A DNA stretch of 64,000 bases. Source: Thalassobacillus sp. CUG 92003 (GTDB lineage: Bacteria; Bacillota; Bacilli; Bacillales; Halobacillaceae). Shown here in pieces: positions 1 to 10,270 of this stretch. The stretch's first letter is position 1, and each line of letters begins with the position of its first letter. Under the pieces are notes generated by a model. The model saw only the letters and a list, made by a program, of their open reading frames with translations, searched no databases and was not told where the DNA came from. The position numbers and the translations under genes were made by a program. The stretch is taken from NCBI RefSeq assembly GCF_013618635.1, contig NZ_JABLSJ010000001.1:1-64000 (forward strand). The letters are read 5' to 3'.

Positions 1-17
1 AGAAGCCTATATGGCAA

Positions 18-137
18 GGGCCGTTGGGGAAGGGTGAGACTCCCGCGGGAGAAGGGGCAAGGCAAGACCCCGGAAGGCGAAGCCTGAGGAGGCTTGCCAG
101 TTCCCCCGCAGGAAAGCGAATCCTTCCCCAACGGCCC
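18..137. repeat. Family A palindromic repeat, copy A1
   Basis: A 120-bp imperfect palindrome. The outer arms GGGCCGTTGGGGAAGG (18-33) and CCTTCCCCAACGGCCC (122-137) are perfect complements, and the core carries GACTCCCGCGGGAG and a CCCGCAGGAAAGCGA segment. The same core recurs at 4214-4340 and 26970-27094 with different but again self-complementary arms. An open frame across it (24-212) is an artefact of the palindrome. I recall similar intergenic elements in many Bacillaceae genomes; their function is unknown to me. Confidence 0.85.
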
Positions 138-263
138 TACACGCCCACAAACATCTCGCAATCGAGTCTTACAGAATTCTGCCTTTTAGCGAAAGACTCC
201 GTTTCGAGATAACTATCCACTTCAAATATCAACAACAAACTTTAACAAAGCCAATAAGAAAAA

Positions 264-294
264 AACAGACTACATCTTTGCGATGTGGTCTGTT
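264..294 (-). terminator. Intrinsic terminator-like hairpin, leftward
   Basis: A 13-bp stem with one G-T wobble and a 5-nt loop. Read on the minus strand it is followed by a run of seven T. No clear minus-strand gene lies upstream of it (295-560), so it may belong to a decayed gene. Confidence 0.5.
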
Positions 295-622
295 CAATTG
301 TAGCCCTTTCGTAAGTTCTCCACCGAAAAGGAACTACATCATGACAAAATTTTCTCTTTATTTTGCTGACATCAAGTCGAATATTAGTCTATGAGTCAAA
401 CATCGAAATGATGACGAATTATATCCATGCTTAAATGAACAGGCGAGAAATTATGCCAATGATCTTGCCATGTGCTTCCTCGTACTTCATTGGTAACACT
501 GTGCCACTAGCTTAACAGGGAAAAACCGTTAAAGAATTTCCAAACGCTGAAACGTAAGGGGCAATTACACCGTACTAATGAGTGTGAGATTTAACAGGTT
601 AGAGGAGGTGGAGAGGATCGAA
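295..622. other. Intergenic region with no recognised gene
   Basis: About 330 bases between a leftward terminator-like hairpin and yuaF. The minus strand has short coding-like stretches of 25-33 codons around 385-500 in two frames, each ended by stops. I see no complete gene, RNA gene or strong promoter. Confidence 0.5.
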
Positions 623-1147
623 TTGCTGCTCGATGTATACTGGTGGATGCTGTGGGGAAGTTTGGCGGCTGCTGTCATATCCATTTTCATAGGCGATCTT
701 ATCGAAAGTTTATTTGGTGGTTTAGATGAGTTTTTCAATCCATTACTGCTATTCGGCACATTATCCGTCGTGGGCGGAGCAGGCGTTTTATTGACGAAAT
801 ATACTGGTCTGAACATGGGTGCGGTTCTGCTGATGAGCGCATTGGCAGGCGCATTAGCTTATGTGATTATCTATTATTTTCTTATCATTCCTTTGTCGAA
901 TGCGGAAGCCTCTACCTCCATTTCCATGCAGGACTTAGAAGGGAAAATGGGTGAAGTCATTACAACCATACCTGCTGAAGGGCTTGGTGAAGTTTTCATT
1001 GAGTCGCCCAATGGCAGCCGCAATGAAACCGCTAAGAGTTTTGAGAGTGAAGAGATTAAACAAGGCAGTCGTATTGTCGTCGTTCAGGTCGCGGAACAAA
1101 TGGTACTCGTGTCTAAATTTGAAGATGAATTAAACTGGGGGGAGTAA
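623..1147 (+). CDS. yuaF: NfeD-like membrane protein YuaF
   Basis: Small membrane protein of the NfeD family. It is the usual partner of flotillin and is thought to modulate flotillin-rich membrane domains. The first 105 residues hold about three hydrophobic segments. The C-terminal 70 residues form the soluble OB-like NfeD domain (segment GKMGEVITTIPAEGLGEV). I chose the TTG start at 623 because GAGGAGGTGG sits about 11 bases upstream; the ATG at 578 has no ribosome site. This start gives 174 residues, the length I recall for the B. subtilis protein. The gene ends one base before floT, so the two are surely one operon. Confidence 0.85.
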   Translation: MLLDVYWWMLWGSLAAAVISIFIGDLIESLFGGLDEFFNPLLLFGTLSVVGGAGVLLTKYTGLNMGAVLLMSALAGALAYVIIYYFLIIPLSNAEASTSISMQDLEGKMGEVITTIPAEGLGEVFIESPNGSRNETAKSFESEEIKQGSRIVVVQVAEQMVLVSKFEDELNWGE

Positions 1148-1148
1148 C

Positions 1149-2588
1149 ATGGATTTTCTGATTGTAATTGGTGTTGTTGTCGGTGTCATATTAGCATTCG
1201 GCATATTATTTGCTGCTCGCTATAAAACAGTAGGCGCCGATGATGCGATGATCATTACCGGGAGCTTTTTAGGAAGTAAAAATGTACATAAGGCTGATGA
1301 CGGAAGCGGCATTAAAATTGTTCGTGGTGGTGGAGCATTTGTTCTTCCTGTCTTTCAACAAGCTGAATACATAAGTTTAAGGTCACATAATTTAGAGATC
1401 TCCACGCCGAATGTTTATACTGAAAATGGTGTTCCTGTAATGGCCGATGGAACCGCGATCATCAAGGTTCAAAGCACCACAGAAGGTATTGCCACGGCCG
1501 GAGAACAGTTTCTAGGTAAAGAAGATTCTGAGCTGCGCAAAGAAGCACAAGAAGTGTTGGAAGGACATCTGCGGGCTATTTTAGGAACTATGACGGTCGA
1601 AGAGATCTATAAAAATCGAGAACGTTTTGCTCAAGAAGTGCAAACGCAAGCGGCAGTGGACTTGAAAAAAATGGGCTTACAAATTGTTTCGTTCACCATT
1701 AAAGATGTCCAGGATGAAAATGGTTACTTAGAAGCACTAGGGAAGCCTCGCATTGCAGAGGTGAAACGAGACGCTCAAATCGCAGAAGCGAACGCCATGC
1801 GGGATGCGCGTATCCAACAGGCAAGTGCTGAGCGTGAAAGCCAAAGTGCAGAACTGCAGAGCGAAACGCAAATTGCCGAGTCAACGAAAGATAAAGAACT
1901 GAAGGTTGCGACTTATAAACGAGAGCAGGATACGTCCAAAGCTGAAGCAGACATGGCCTACAAGTTGCAAGAAGCCAAGTCCCAACAGCAAATAAAAGAA
2001 GAGGAAATGCAAGTAGATCTAGTCGAAAAAAATAAGTTGATTGAACTTGAAGAACGCGAAGTCAGTCGTAAAGAACGTCAGTACGATGCAGATATTTCGA
2101 AAAAGGCTGATGCTGAACGGTACGCTGCTGAACAAAAAGCTGAAGCTGATAAACTTACAAGTGTCAAACAAGCGGAAGCGGAAGCAGAACAAATTCGTCT
2201 GGACGGGGAAGCTGAGGCAGACGCGATTCGCCAAAAAGGACTGGCAGAGGCCGAGGCAAAAGAAAAATTGGCTGAAGCCATGGAGAAATATGGAGAAGCT
2301 GCCATCCTCGAGATGATCATTAAGATGCTTCCTGAATTTGCAGGCAAAATCGCCGAGCCGATCAGCTCGATCGATAAAGTGACAGTGGTCGACAGCGGTA
2401 ATGGCGAAGGAGACGGAGCAACCCGGATGAGCAACTACGTGACGGATTTGATGAGTCATTTACCCGAAACGTTACGTGACGTATCAGGAGTCGATTTAAA
2501 AGGCATGCTCGATAACGTCGCATCGGATAGCGAGAATAAAATCAATAATCATCTGGATAAGCAGAAACAGCCGGTTGAAACTGAATAA
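1149..2588 (+). CDS. floT: Flotillin FloT
   Basis: Flotillin, a membrane scaffold that organises functional membrane microdomains and affects fluidity, signalling and cell-wall enzymes. The protein has 479 residues: an N-terminal membrane segment (about 3-22), an SPFH/band-7 domain (about 25-190) and a long Glu/Ala-rich coiled coil (about 190-350) with EAEA repeats. The coiled coil ends before the C-terminal region that drives oligomerisation. The start ATG follows GGGGGGAG directly after yuaF, as in B. subtilis yuaFG. The C-terminal tail is Asp/Glu-rich and slightly shorter than in B. subtilis. Confidence 0.93.
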   Translation: MDFLIVIGVVVGVILAFGILFAARYKTVGADDAMIITGSFLGSKNVHKADDGSGIKIVRGGGAFVLPVFQQAEYISLRSHNLEISTPNVYTENGVPVMADGTAIIKVQSTTEGIATAGEQFLGKEDSELRKEAQEVLEGHLRAILGTMTVEEIYKNRERFAQEVQTQAAVDLKKMGLQIVSFTIKDVQDENGYLEALGKPRIAEVKRDAQIAEANAMRDARIQQASAERESQSAELQSETQIAESTKDKELKVATYKREQDTSKAEADMAYKLQEAKSQQQIKEEEMQVDLVEKNKLIELEEREVSRKERQYDADISKKADAERYAAEQKAEADKLTSVKQAEAEAEQIRLDGEAEADAIRQKGLAEAEAKEKLAEAMEKYGEAAILEMIIKMLPEFAGKIAEPISSIDKVTVVDSGNGEGDGATRMSNYVTDLMSHLPETLRDVSGVDLKGMLDNVASDSENKINNHLDKQKQPVETE

Positions 2589-2610
2589 AACCGATAACAA
2601 GTAAATCAAA

Positions 2611-2812
2611 GGTGTAAAAAGCGAACATTGGAAACGTATATAAATTCAAAGCTGATCATGAGCGTAGTCAAAAGAGGTAGACTCCTACGGGAACAGCGCG
2701 AGCCCGAAGATGATCCTGCAGGAAAGCGGTTTTTGCTTTCCGAGGAAGCTGAGGCCGTGCCCGTGGAAAGCGAAGTGTTTTGACTGAGCGGTCATGGAAC
2801 GCCTTCTTTAAG
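2611..2812 (+). repeat. Family B palindromic repeat, copy B1 (full length)
   Basis: Intergenic element with a conserved left flank (GGTGTAAAAAGCGAA, then GGAAACGTATATAA). It then has ATCATGAGCGTAGTCAAAA, a GC-rich core with GACTCCTACGGGAACAGCGCG, and the closing GAAGTGTTTTGACTGAGCGG. The segments GTCAAAA and TTTTGAC form the short terminal arms. It is related to copies at 6319-6475 and 15662-15811 and shares core words (GACTCC, CAGGAAAGCG) with family A. Confidence 0.8.
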
Positions 2813-2862
2813 ACACAAAAATGCCGAACATTTCAGCAAATCGTTCAGCATTTTTGTGTCTT
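2810..2862 (+). terminator. Long hairpin with a CGTTC/GAAC core
   Basis: The arms at 2810-2829 and 2843-2862 pair over about 19 bases (AAGACACAAAAATGC with GCATTTTTGTGTCTT). It directly follows repeat B1. Similar hairpins carrying the word CGAACGATT stand beside the other two family B copies. It may end the yuaF-floT transcript, although no long T run follows. Confidence 0.6.
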
Positions 2863-2914
2863 ATTCAGTTTTGTTCCCAACCTTTTTGTAAGGGAGAACC
2901 GAGATGAACAGGCG

Positions 2915-3226
2915 CTAGTGTCCGCCGCCAATCTGATCTTCGTCACCCGTCTGGTTGATTTCTTTTATGTAGGGCGTTTTTGTACCATACCATTCATAAG
3001 TAAGATCGTAGGACCTTCCTTCTTTCAGTACCATCCACATGTTGGTGTCTTTAACGTGGATTTTCTGATCGTTCACATGGATGTAGTATTTTTCTTCTTC
3101 GTGGCTTTTGGATGTAATTTCAGCATCCGTTAAATGTTTTGATTGAATTTTTCCGAAGTTTGAATACAACCAGACCCCAATGATTAAGATAGCTAACAAC
3201 GATATAACCCAATTGAAAATACGCAT
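2915..3226 (-). CDS. Small membrane-anchored protein of unknown function
   Basis: A 103-residue protein. One N-terminal hydrophobic helix (about 5-24, WVISLLAILIIGVWLY) is followed by a charged extracytoplasmic domain with HVNDQKIHVKDTNMWMVL and a Gly-Gly-Gly-His end. AAAGGAG lies eight bases before the ATG. It is transcribed opposite to both neighbours. The size and layout resemble DUF3139-type small secreted or membrane proteins, but I do not recognise it firmly. Confidence 0.7.
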   Translation of the reverse strand: MRIFNWVISLLAILIIGVWLYSNFGKIQSKHLTDAEITSKSHEEEKYYIHVNDQKIHVKDTNMWMVLKEGRSYDLTYEWYGTKTPYIKEINQTGDEDQIGGGH

Positions 3227-3344
3227 TCAAGTTCGCTCCTTTAGATAGTCGGTATCCTGTCATGTAGAAACTACCGTTATTTTACGATAAAATGAATACT
3301 TAAGCCAAATATCGTGTGATCGGAGAAAACTTAAATTCATCTTA

Positions 3345-3373
3345 TTGATTTTTAAAATGGCTGACAATATAAT
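3345..3373 (+). promoter_or_regulatory. Sigma-A promoter of rpoE
   Basis: TTGATT (3345-3350), a 17-bp spacer, then a perfect TATAAT (3368-3373), about 80 bp before the rpoE start. Confidence 0.75.
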
Positions 3374-3455
3374 GAAATGTATGGTTCAATGTGATGCGTA
3401 CGTGTGTTATATATGCAATGCTACACTTAATTTCCAATAAAAGGAGTGCTGGATC

Positions 3456-4013
3456 TTGAGCTTGAAGGAGTTAAACAAAGAGCAAATCAGTGAAATTTCA
3501 ATGCTGGAACTTGCCACAACGATCCTCGAAGAAGAAAATCAAGCAATCGATTTTAACGAGCTATTTAAACGGATTGCGTCATTGAAAGGTCTCTCAAAAG
3601 AGCAGACGAAGGATGCTATTGCGCAGTTCTATACAGATATGAATATTGATGGCCGGTTTATGACCATCGGAACCAACCAATGGGGCTTAAAACGCTGGTA
3701 CCCCGTTGAGCAAATGGAAGAGGAAATTGCGAATCTTCCTAAGAAGCGGAAAAAGAAAAAGAAGAAGAAAAAGAAACCATCTCAGCTGCTTGAAGATGAA
3801 GTGGGCGCATCCGGTTATGACGACGAGGAGTCGAAATCGAGTCTTGACGAGTCTTCTGAATTAACAGATGATGATCTGGATCTTGACGATGAAGAAGATT
3901 ACGAAGGTGACTATGAAGAAGATGACTTGGATGAAGAGGAAGAAGAAGTCATTGAAGAAGATGTCAGCTTTGTTGGAGATGAAGATGAAGAGGAAAGCGA
4001 TGACGATTTATAA
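3456..4013 (+). CDS. rpoE: RNA polymerase delta subunit RpoE
   Basis: Delta subunit of Gram-positive RNA polymerase. It increases promoter selectivity and recycling. The N-terminal 90 residues form the HARE-HTH globular domain (NQWGLKRWYP near its end). Next comes an unusually long lysine run (about residues 95-109, nearly all Lys), then a very acidic disordered tail to residue 185. The TTG start follows AAGGAGTG. The Lys tract and acid tail are family features, but this Lys tract looks longer than I recall for B. subtilis. The gene is single, with its own promoter and terminator. Confidence 0.95.
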   Translation: MSLKELNKEQISEISMLELATTILEEENQAIDFNELFKRIASLKGLSKEQTKDAIAQFYTDMNIDGRFMTIGTNQWGLKRWYPVEQMEEEIANLPKKRKKKKKKKKKPSQLLEDEVGASGYDDEESKSSLDESSELTDDDLDLDDEEDYEGDYEEDDLDEEEEEVIEEDVSFVGDEDEEESDDDL

Positions 4014-4084
4014 GCCTGCTTGACTTTCAAGGTGCGAGTGAGTACAATTCAATTTGGGCTCGTAAAAATCACCTGAACGTTTAG

Positions 4085-4120
4085 AAAAACGCTCCCCATA
4101 TGAGATGGGGAGCGTTTTTT
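4085..4120 (+). terminator. rpoE terminator
   Basis: AAAAACGCTCCCCAT and ATGGGGAGCGTTTTT form a perfect 15-bp stem that runs into a T tract, about 70 bp after the rpoE stop. Confidence 0.9.
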
Positions 4121-4213
4121 ATTTAAATGGGAGAGTTGGGCAAGCAATGTTAGCTCCTTATTCTAGAAGGTCTCGTACTCAAGAAAGATTAGGCCCTTTA
4201 TGTTATAAGAGCT

Positions 4214-4340
4214 TGGGGTGGCTGGGAAATAACTCGCTTTTCTGCAGGGAACCGTCGAGCCCCCTTGGTCGCTTTGCTCCCTGTGGGGTCTCGCCGAGTT
4301 CCTTCTCCCGCGGGAGTCTCGTCATTTCCCAGCCACCCCA
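4214..4340. repeat. Family A palindromic repeat, copy A2 (inverted)
   Basis: Same core as A1 in the opposite orientation (CTCCCGCGGGAGTCTCGTC reads rightward to the end). The arms TGGGGTGGCTGGGAAAT and ATTTCCCAGCCACCCCA pair perfectly but differ in sequence from the A1 and A3 arms. Confidence 0.85.
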
Positions 4341-6278
<1,938 letters not shown>

Positions 6279-6318
6279 CAGGTTTCATTGCATCTCCTTT
6301 GCTGATAAATACAGTATA

Positions 6319-6475
6319 GGTTGAAAAAGCGAAGGCTGGAAACGTTTATAAGATCTGCTATGATCATGAGCGTAGTCAAAACACGTAGACTCCTATGGGA
6401 ACAGCGCGAGCCGAAGATCCCGCAGGAAAGCGAAGTGTTTTGACGGAGCGGTCATCGAACACCATACTTAAACAA
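6319..6475 (+). repeat. Family B repeat, copy B2 (internally deleted)
   Basis: Shares the left flank (GGTTGAAAAAGCGAA, GGAAACGTTTATAA) and both ends with B1. It lacks about 50 bases of the core. The junction lies at the word GGAAAGCG, which is repeated at both edges of the missing segment in B1, so a direct-repeat deletion explains it. The arms GTCAAAACAC and GTGTTTTGAC pair perfectly. Confidence 0.8.
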
Positions 6476-6521
6476 AACGTCCGAACGATTTCTCGAAAAT
6501 CGTTCGGACGTTTTGTTTTTT
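6471..6521 (+). terminator. Terminator after pyrG
   Basis: AACAAAACGTCCGAACGATTT pairs perfectly with AAATCGTTCGGACGTTTTGTT and is followed by T residues. It has the same CGAACGATT word as the hairpins at 2810 and 15497. It abuts repeat B2. Confidence 0.85.
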
Positions 6522-6669
6522 GCCTATCTTTTTCGAGGCTCTAGGGATGGGAGCACTTCCAATTGTTCACACTATAAACATAAGGCTGCGGGTGGGACTT
6601 GGACAGGCATGACAAAAGACATCCTCGCTTACCCGATATGAGCTGAATGAACAGATTGGGAGTGATCGA

Positions 6670-6993
6670 GTGGATCAGGACAAGTTTTTCGCGAAAGAAC
6701 AGATGCTAGAGTGGAGAGACCAGTTGAATGCAGACGCCGAAATCATCAGGCACGCCGAACAGGAATTTAAGGCTGTATCTGCCGAGCTTCAATCCTGTCT
6801 GCAAAACGGGATACCTGCAACAGACGAATCTGTCCAGGCCTTAGCGCATCGCTGGCGGAAACTCGCCAACCATTTCACTGTGGACGCCCCCGACATGCAA
6901 AGAGCCTCAGAAGCATTCCATGAAGACGGAAAGATGGGGCAGGGTGTAGGAGATAACGCCATCTATGCATATATCCGTGATGCATTGAAATAA
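6670..6993 (+). CDS. Stand-alone TipAS-like ligand-binding domain protein (tentative)
   Basis: A 107-residue soluble helical protein. Its pattern (MLEWRDQLNADAE, then DESVQALAHRWRKLANHF, then a C-terminal AIYAYIRDALK) resembles the TipAS effector domain found at the C-terminus of MerR-type multidrug regulators such as Mta and TipA. No DNA-binding MerR part precedes it. The GTG start has GGGAG seven bases upstream, so it may be a genuine free-standing ligand-binding domain and not debris. The assignment rests on pattern memory only. Confidence 0.6.
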   Translation: MDQDKFFAKEQMLEWRDQLNADAEIIRHAEQEFKAVSAELQSCLQNGIPATDESVQALAHRWRKLANHFTVDAPDMQRASEAFHEDGKMGQGVGDNAIYAYIRDALK

Positions 6994-7176
6994 GAGAAGC
7001 GTGATAACAAGAGTTATTCAGGCAGCCGACCCTATGAGGGACCAATGGACTATGTTGTAGACTACCATGTATGTGAGTCGAGAATATTTACTACGGCGTT
7101 CTTTCTGAGTGGTTTGGACTAGGATCTTATCTTTTTTTCTAATAGAAGAGCCCTTCACCAAATATTTTTTGCAGTT

Positions 7177-7218
7177 AAAAAGACCTTCAATACATCATCC
7201 ATGTATAAGGTCTTTTTA
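7177..7218. terminator. Bidirectional terminator between the TipAS-like gene and ywjG
   Basis: AAAAAGACCTT..ATACAT pairs with ATGTATAAGGTCTTTTT with a two-base bulge. A and T tracts on both sides allow use by the rightward TipAS-like gene and the leftward ywjG gene. Confidence 0.75.
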
Positions 7219-7370
7219 TTTATGATGTTTGTTCGAGGTATTCGGGCTGTTTCCGTCGTGTTTGATAGCGTTTGGAGATCCGGGGAATTACTCGAGTTCC
7301 GTAAGGGGAGCGTTTTTCCCAACCACCCCTGACTCATAATACCGCAACGAACCCCGAAACTAGCCAATGT

Positions 7371-7886
7371 CTATTCGTAATCTTCCATCATCTCCTGGAT
7401 GGTCAGTTTAAGAACGAAAAATGTATAGAACATCGTCATCACTGAAGGAAAGCCGATGCGCCCCGTGTCCATCGGTAACAACGGCTCAGTCAGCTTCGTA
7501 TCGATATGGAAGTCGGCTTGGGATTGAAGCGGGTTATCACCTTTTGTAACGGCAGATAGACTCGTCACCGCAACGCCTTTTTCCTGAGCGTGTTTAGTAA
7601 GGTCGAGAGCCTCCTCATGATCTGCAAAGCGAGATGCGATGAGCACCCGGTCAATGTCAGTCAACGAAACATCGTCTGTGTAAACATAAGTGCGGGGCAG
7701 TGCCTCTGCGCCGTGGTTGATCTCGGCTTCTAACGCTATCATTTCACCAAACCCTTTGACATAAATATGACCTTCCCCCGCTAAGGCCTGTGCTAGTGCA
7801 CGGGCTCCTTCTTCGATTGCCAAGTCTTCTTGCTCGGCAATTTGTTGGAATTGACCTGTCAATTGAGTAGTTAGCATCTTATGCAT
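7371..7886 (-). CDS. ywjG: DUF2529 protein YwjG
   Basis: Uncharacterised conserved protein, DUF2529/YwjG family, with a SIS-like alpha/beta fold expected. It sits divergently before spo0F, exactly as in B. subtilis. Here it is 171 residues with the segments GHIYVKGFGEM and DRVLIASRFADHEEA. Start ATG 7886 is chosen because AAGGAGG lies seven bases upstream; an in-frame TTG at 7892 directly abuts that site. The resemblance to sugar-phosphate-binding SIS proteins is inference and no reaction is known to me. Confidence 0.88.
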   Translation of the reverse strand: MHKMLTTQLTGQFQQIAEQEDLAIEEGARALAQALAGEGHIYVKGFGEMIALEAEINHGAEALPRTYVYTDDVSLTDIDRVLIASRFADHEEALDLTKHAQEKGVAVTSLSAVTKGDNPLQSQADFHIDTKLTEPLLPMDTGRIGFPSVMTMFYTFFVLKLTIQEMMEDYE

Positions 7887-7975
7887 GTCCAATCCTCCTT
7901 CTTACTTTTCATAAACTAGCGTAGCATATTTACCTTATAGGACGGAATTTTCCTTCCAATTAACTGGGTACAGGC

Positions 7976-8003
7976 AGGAATTTGTACTTTTTCATCGAAA
8001 GAT
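7976..8003 (+). promoter_or_regulatory. Candidate sigma-H promoter of spo0F
   Basis: AGGAATTT (7976-7983) with a GAAAGAT -10-like box (7997-8003) fits the sigma-H pattern RnAGGAwWW, 11 bases, RnnGAAT with two mismatches. The overlapping TTCATCGAA resembles a Spo0A box. B. subtilis spo0F is known to use sigma-H and Spo0A control. Confidence 0.5.
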
Positions 8004-8058
8004 ATAAAGAGATGACAAAAAATCAACAATTTTCAGTAATCAGGAAAGGTAGTGATAG

Positions 8059-8421
8059 ATGATGGCCGAAAAAATCCTGATTGTAGACGACCAGCCTGGA
8101 ATCCGTCTGCTTCTAGAGGAAATTATGAGAACAGAGGGCTTTGAAACCTTGAGCGCCGAAACAGGGAAGGAAGCACTTGATTCAATTCATACTCACGACC
8201 CGGATTTGACCCTGGTCGATTTTAATTTGCCTGTTATGAACGGGAGTGAACTATTGGAAATTCTACAAGACCAACACTATGACAAACCGGTCATCATCAT
8301 GACCGGAATGACCGAAGAAGAAGTCGGGGAATCGGCGCACCTGCCTTTCGTGAAGGAAATAGTGGCGAAGCCGTTTAACATTGAGGACATAAGGGAAATC
8401 GTGGTAAAAAGTCTTGGATAG
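8059..8421 (+). CDS. spo0F: Sporulation phosphorelay response regulator Spo0F
   Basis: Single-domain response regulator. It receives phosphate from sporulation kinases and passes it to Spo0B in the phosphorelay. It has 120 residues with the acidic pair Asp10-Asp11, phospho-acceptor Asp54, Thr82 and Lys104, all at the B. subtilis positions. Residue 13, Tyr in B. subtilis Spo0F, is Pro here (DDQPGIR). No output domain is present, as expected. AAAGGTAGTGA precedes the tandem ATG start, and the candidate sigma-H promoter lies about 60 bases upstream. Confidence 0.95.
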   Translation: MMAEKILIVDDQPGIRLLLEEIMRTEGFETLSAETGKEALDSIHTHDPDLTLVDFNLPVMNGSELLEILQDQHYDKPVIIMTGMTEEEVGESAHLPFVKEIVAKPFNIEDIREIVVKSLG

Positions 8422-8593
8422 TTCGGATGGAAATAAGTTTTTTTCTATGTAAGCGGTAACTAACGGAGGCGGATGTTGCACCATTCATAGGGTATTGGTA
8501 TTCTATTATTGTGACTTAAATTACATAGCATGTTTGAGAACGTAGTGAACAATGCTTGTAAATATCTTATGTTTGGTTAAAGGAGGATCTTTC

Positions 8594-9457
8594 ATGCCGT
8601 TAGTTTCGATGAAAGAAATGCTTGAAACAGCGAAGGAAGAACGCTACGGCGTCGGTCAATTCAATTTTAATAACCTGGAATATGCTCAAGCTATCCTGCA
8701 AGCAGCTGAGGAAGAGCAGTCTCCAGTGATTATTGGTGTTTCTGAAGGTGCAGGACGCTACGCGGGTGGTTTCAAAGTCGTTGTTTCTATCATTGAGTCG
8801 CTTATGGAGGCTTACGAGACAACCGTACCTGTCGCTATCCATCTTGACCACGGCTCCAGCTTTGAAAAGTGCGCAGAAGCCATCCATGCTGGGTTCACAT
8901 CAGTCATGATTGATGGTTCCCATTATCCGTTGGAAGAGAACATTGCTCTTACCAGTAAAGTTGTCGAATTGGCTCATATCCATGGCGTTTCAGTCGAAGC
9001 AGAACTTGGTCGGATCGGCGGTCAGGAGGACGATGTCATCGTTGAAGATGCAGAAGCAGCGTATGCGATACCGTCTGAATGCAAACAACTGGTTGATGCA
9101 ACCAACGTCGATGTTTTTGCTCCAGCTTTAGGTTCGGTGCATGGCCCGTATAAAGGCGAGCCGAATCTAGGTTTTGATCGGATGGAAGAAATCATGGGAA
9201 TTGTGGATAAACCGTTAGTACTGCACGGCGGCACAGGTATTCCTGTTGAAGACGTTAAAAAGGCGATTTCGTTCGGAACGGCCAAGATCAACGTGAATAC
9301 TGAAAACCAATTCGCCCAGGCGAAAAAAGTGCGTGAAGTACTAGCTGAAAAGCCGGAACTCTATGATCCGCGTAAATACTTGGGACCAGGTCGTGACGCA
9401 ATCAAAGACACCGTTAAAAGTAAGATGCAGGAGTTCGGTTCTTCACAGAAAGCATAA
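8594..9457 (+). CDS. fbaA: Class II fructose-bisphosphate aldolase FbaA
   Basis: Zinc-dependent aldolase that cleaves fructose 1,6-bisphosphate to dihydroxyacetone phosphate and glyceraldehyde 3-phosphate in glycolysis and runs in reverse in gluconeogenesis. It has 287 residues. The sequence shows [11 protein letters not shown] (zinc-binding His and catalytic Asp region), GGQEDD and VLHGGTGIP. The start is placed at ATG 8594 (MPLVSM), six bases after AAAGGAGG, although the frame is open to 8552. It stands between spo0F and tal as in B. subtilis. Confidence 0.96.
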   Translation: MPLVSMKEMLETAKEERYGVGQFNFNNLEYAQAILQAAEEEQSPVIIGVSEGAGRYAGGFKVVVSIIESLMEAYETTVPVAIHLDHGSSFEKCAEAIHAGFTSVMIDGSHYPLEENIALTSKVVELAHIHGVSVEAELGRIGGQEDDVIVEDAEAAYAIPSECKQLVDATNVDVFAPALGSVHGPYKGEPNLGFDRMEEIMGIVDKPLVLHGGTGIPVEDVKKAISFGTAKINVNTENQFAQAKKVREVLAEKPELYDPRKYLGPGRDAIKDTVKSKMQEFGSSQKA

Positions 9458-9480
9458 ACACGTTTAGGGGAAAATAAAGG

Positions 9481-9509
9481 AAGCCGTTAATTTTTAACGG
9501 TTTTCTTTT
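9481..9509 (+). terminator. fbaA terminator
   Basis: GCCGTTAA-TTTTTAACGG hairpin followed by TTTTCTTTT, 24 bp after the fbaA stop. Confidence 0.8.
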
Positions 9510-9557
9510 CATCATTCTTGAAAACGCCACCACATCAAAAGGAGAGGAAAATACAAC

Positions 9558-10196
9558 ATGGAATTTTTTATTGATACAGCTAATATTGATCATGTCCGCG
9601 AAGCCAATGCTCTTGGAATTTTATCGGGAGTAACGACAAACCCGAGTCTCGTTGCGAAGGAAGGGGTTTCTTTCCACGATCGCCTGCGAGAAATCACATC
9701 TGAAGTTGACGGTTCTGTCAGTGCCGAAGTTATTTCAGAAGATGTCGATGGTATGTTGAAAGAAGCAAAGGAACTTGCAGCTATTGCTCCGAATATTACG
9801 GTGAAAGTTCCCATGACCCTAGAAGGGCTGAAAGCTGTCAAAGCATTGAGCGACTTGAATATTAAAACAAACGTCACGTTGATTTTCTCGGCCAATCAGG
9901 CATTGCTTGCAGCACGGTCTGGCGCAACGTATGTTTCTCCATTCCTTGGCCGCTTAGATGACATCGGTCAAAATGGCATGGATCTGATCGCTCAAATTTC
10001 TGAAGTCTTCAACCGCCACGGCATCGATTCAAAAATCATCGCAGCATCCATCCGTCACCCCATTCATGTTACCGAAGCTGCATTAAATGGTGCACATATC
10101 GCCACCATCCCTTACAAACTTATTGATCAACTCGTTCAGCATCCTCTTACAGATCAAGGAATCGAAAAGTTTTTGAATGATTGGAATAACCAATAA
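9558..10196 (+). CDS. tal: Transaldolase, small TalC/FSA type
   Basis: Transaldolase of the non-oxidative pentose phosphate pathway (ywjH in B. subtilis). It moves a dihydroxyacetone unit from a ketose phosphate to erythrose 4-phosphate. The protein is the compact TIM-barrel form, 212 residues. It has [19 protein letters not shown] and the Schiff-base Lys83 in TVKVPMT. The start follows AAAGGAGAGG. The gene follows fbaA, so the two link glycolysis and the pentose pathway. A CcpA-like TGAAAACGCCACCA lies just upstream (9519) with one mismatch. Confidence 0.94.
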   Translation: MEFFIDTANIDHVREANALGILSGVTTNPSLVAKEGVSFHDRLREITSEVDGSVSAEVISEDVDGMLKEAKELAAIAPNITVKVPMTLEGLKAVKALSDLNIKTNVTLIFSANQALLAARSGATYVSPFLGRLDDIGQNGMDLIAQISEVFNRHGIDSKIIAASIRHPIHVTEAALNGAHIATIPYKLIDQLVQHPLTDQGIEKFLNDWNNQ

Positions 10197-10270
10197 CGGA
10201 TGACATTGGTAAAATTGTGCAGAATAAGAGCGAGAAATGCTGACCCCGAAAATAAAGTGAGGCGTATCAC

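Noticed and set aside
24-212. Open frame across the first repeat
   Set aside because: It lies within family A palindrome A1; the translation is the usual artefact of this repeat class and has no ribosome site.
295-560. Decayed gene on the minus strand near the left edge
   Set aside because: Two overlapping frames contain coding-like words, but each is under 35 codons and ends in stops. I cannot name a family.
7250-7335. Remnant of a family A palindrome
   Set aside because: Only the words ACTCGAGTTCC and TTTCCCAACCACCCC resemble the repeat. The opposite arm is missing, so it is too weak to list.
9519-9532. CcpA site before tal
   Set aside because: TGAAAACGCCACCA has one mismatch in the conserved right half and no promoter was placed nearby, so it is mentioned only in the tal entry.
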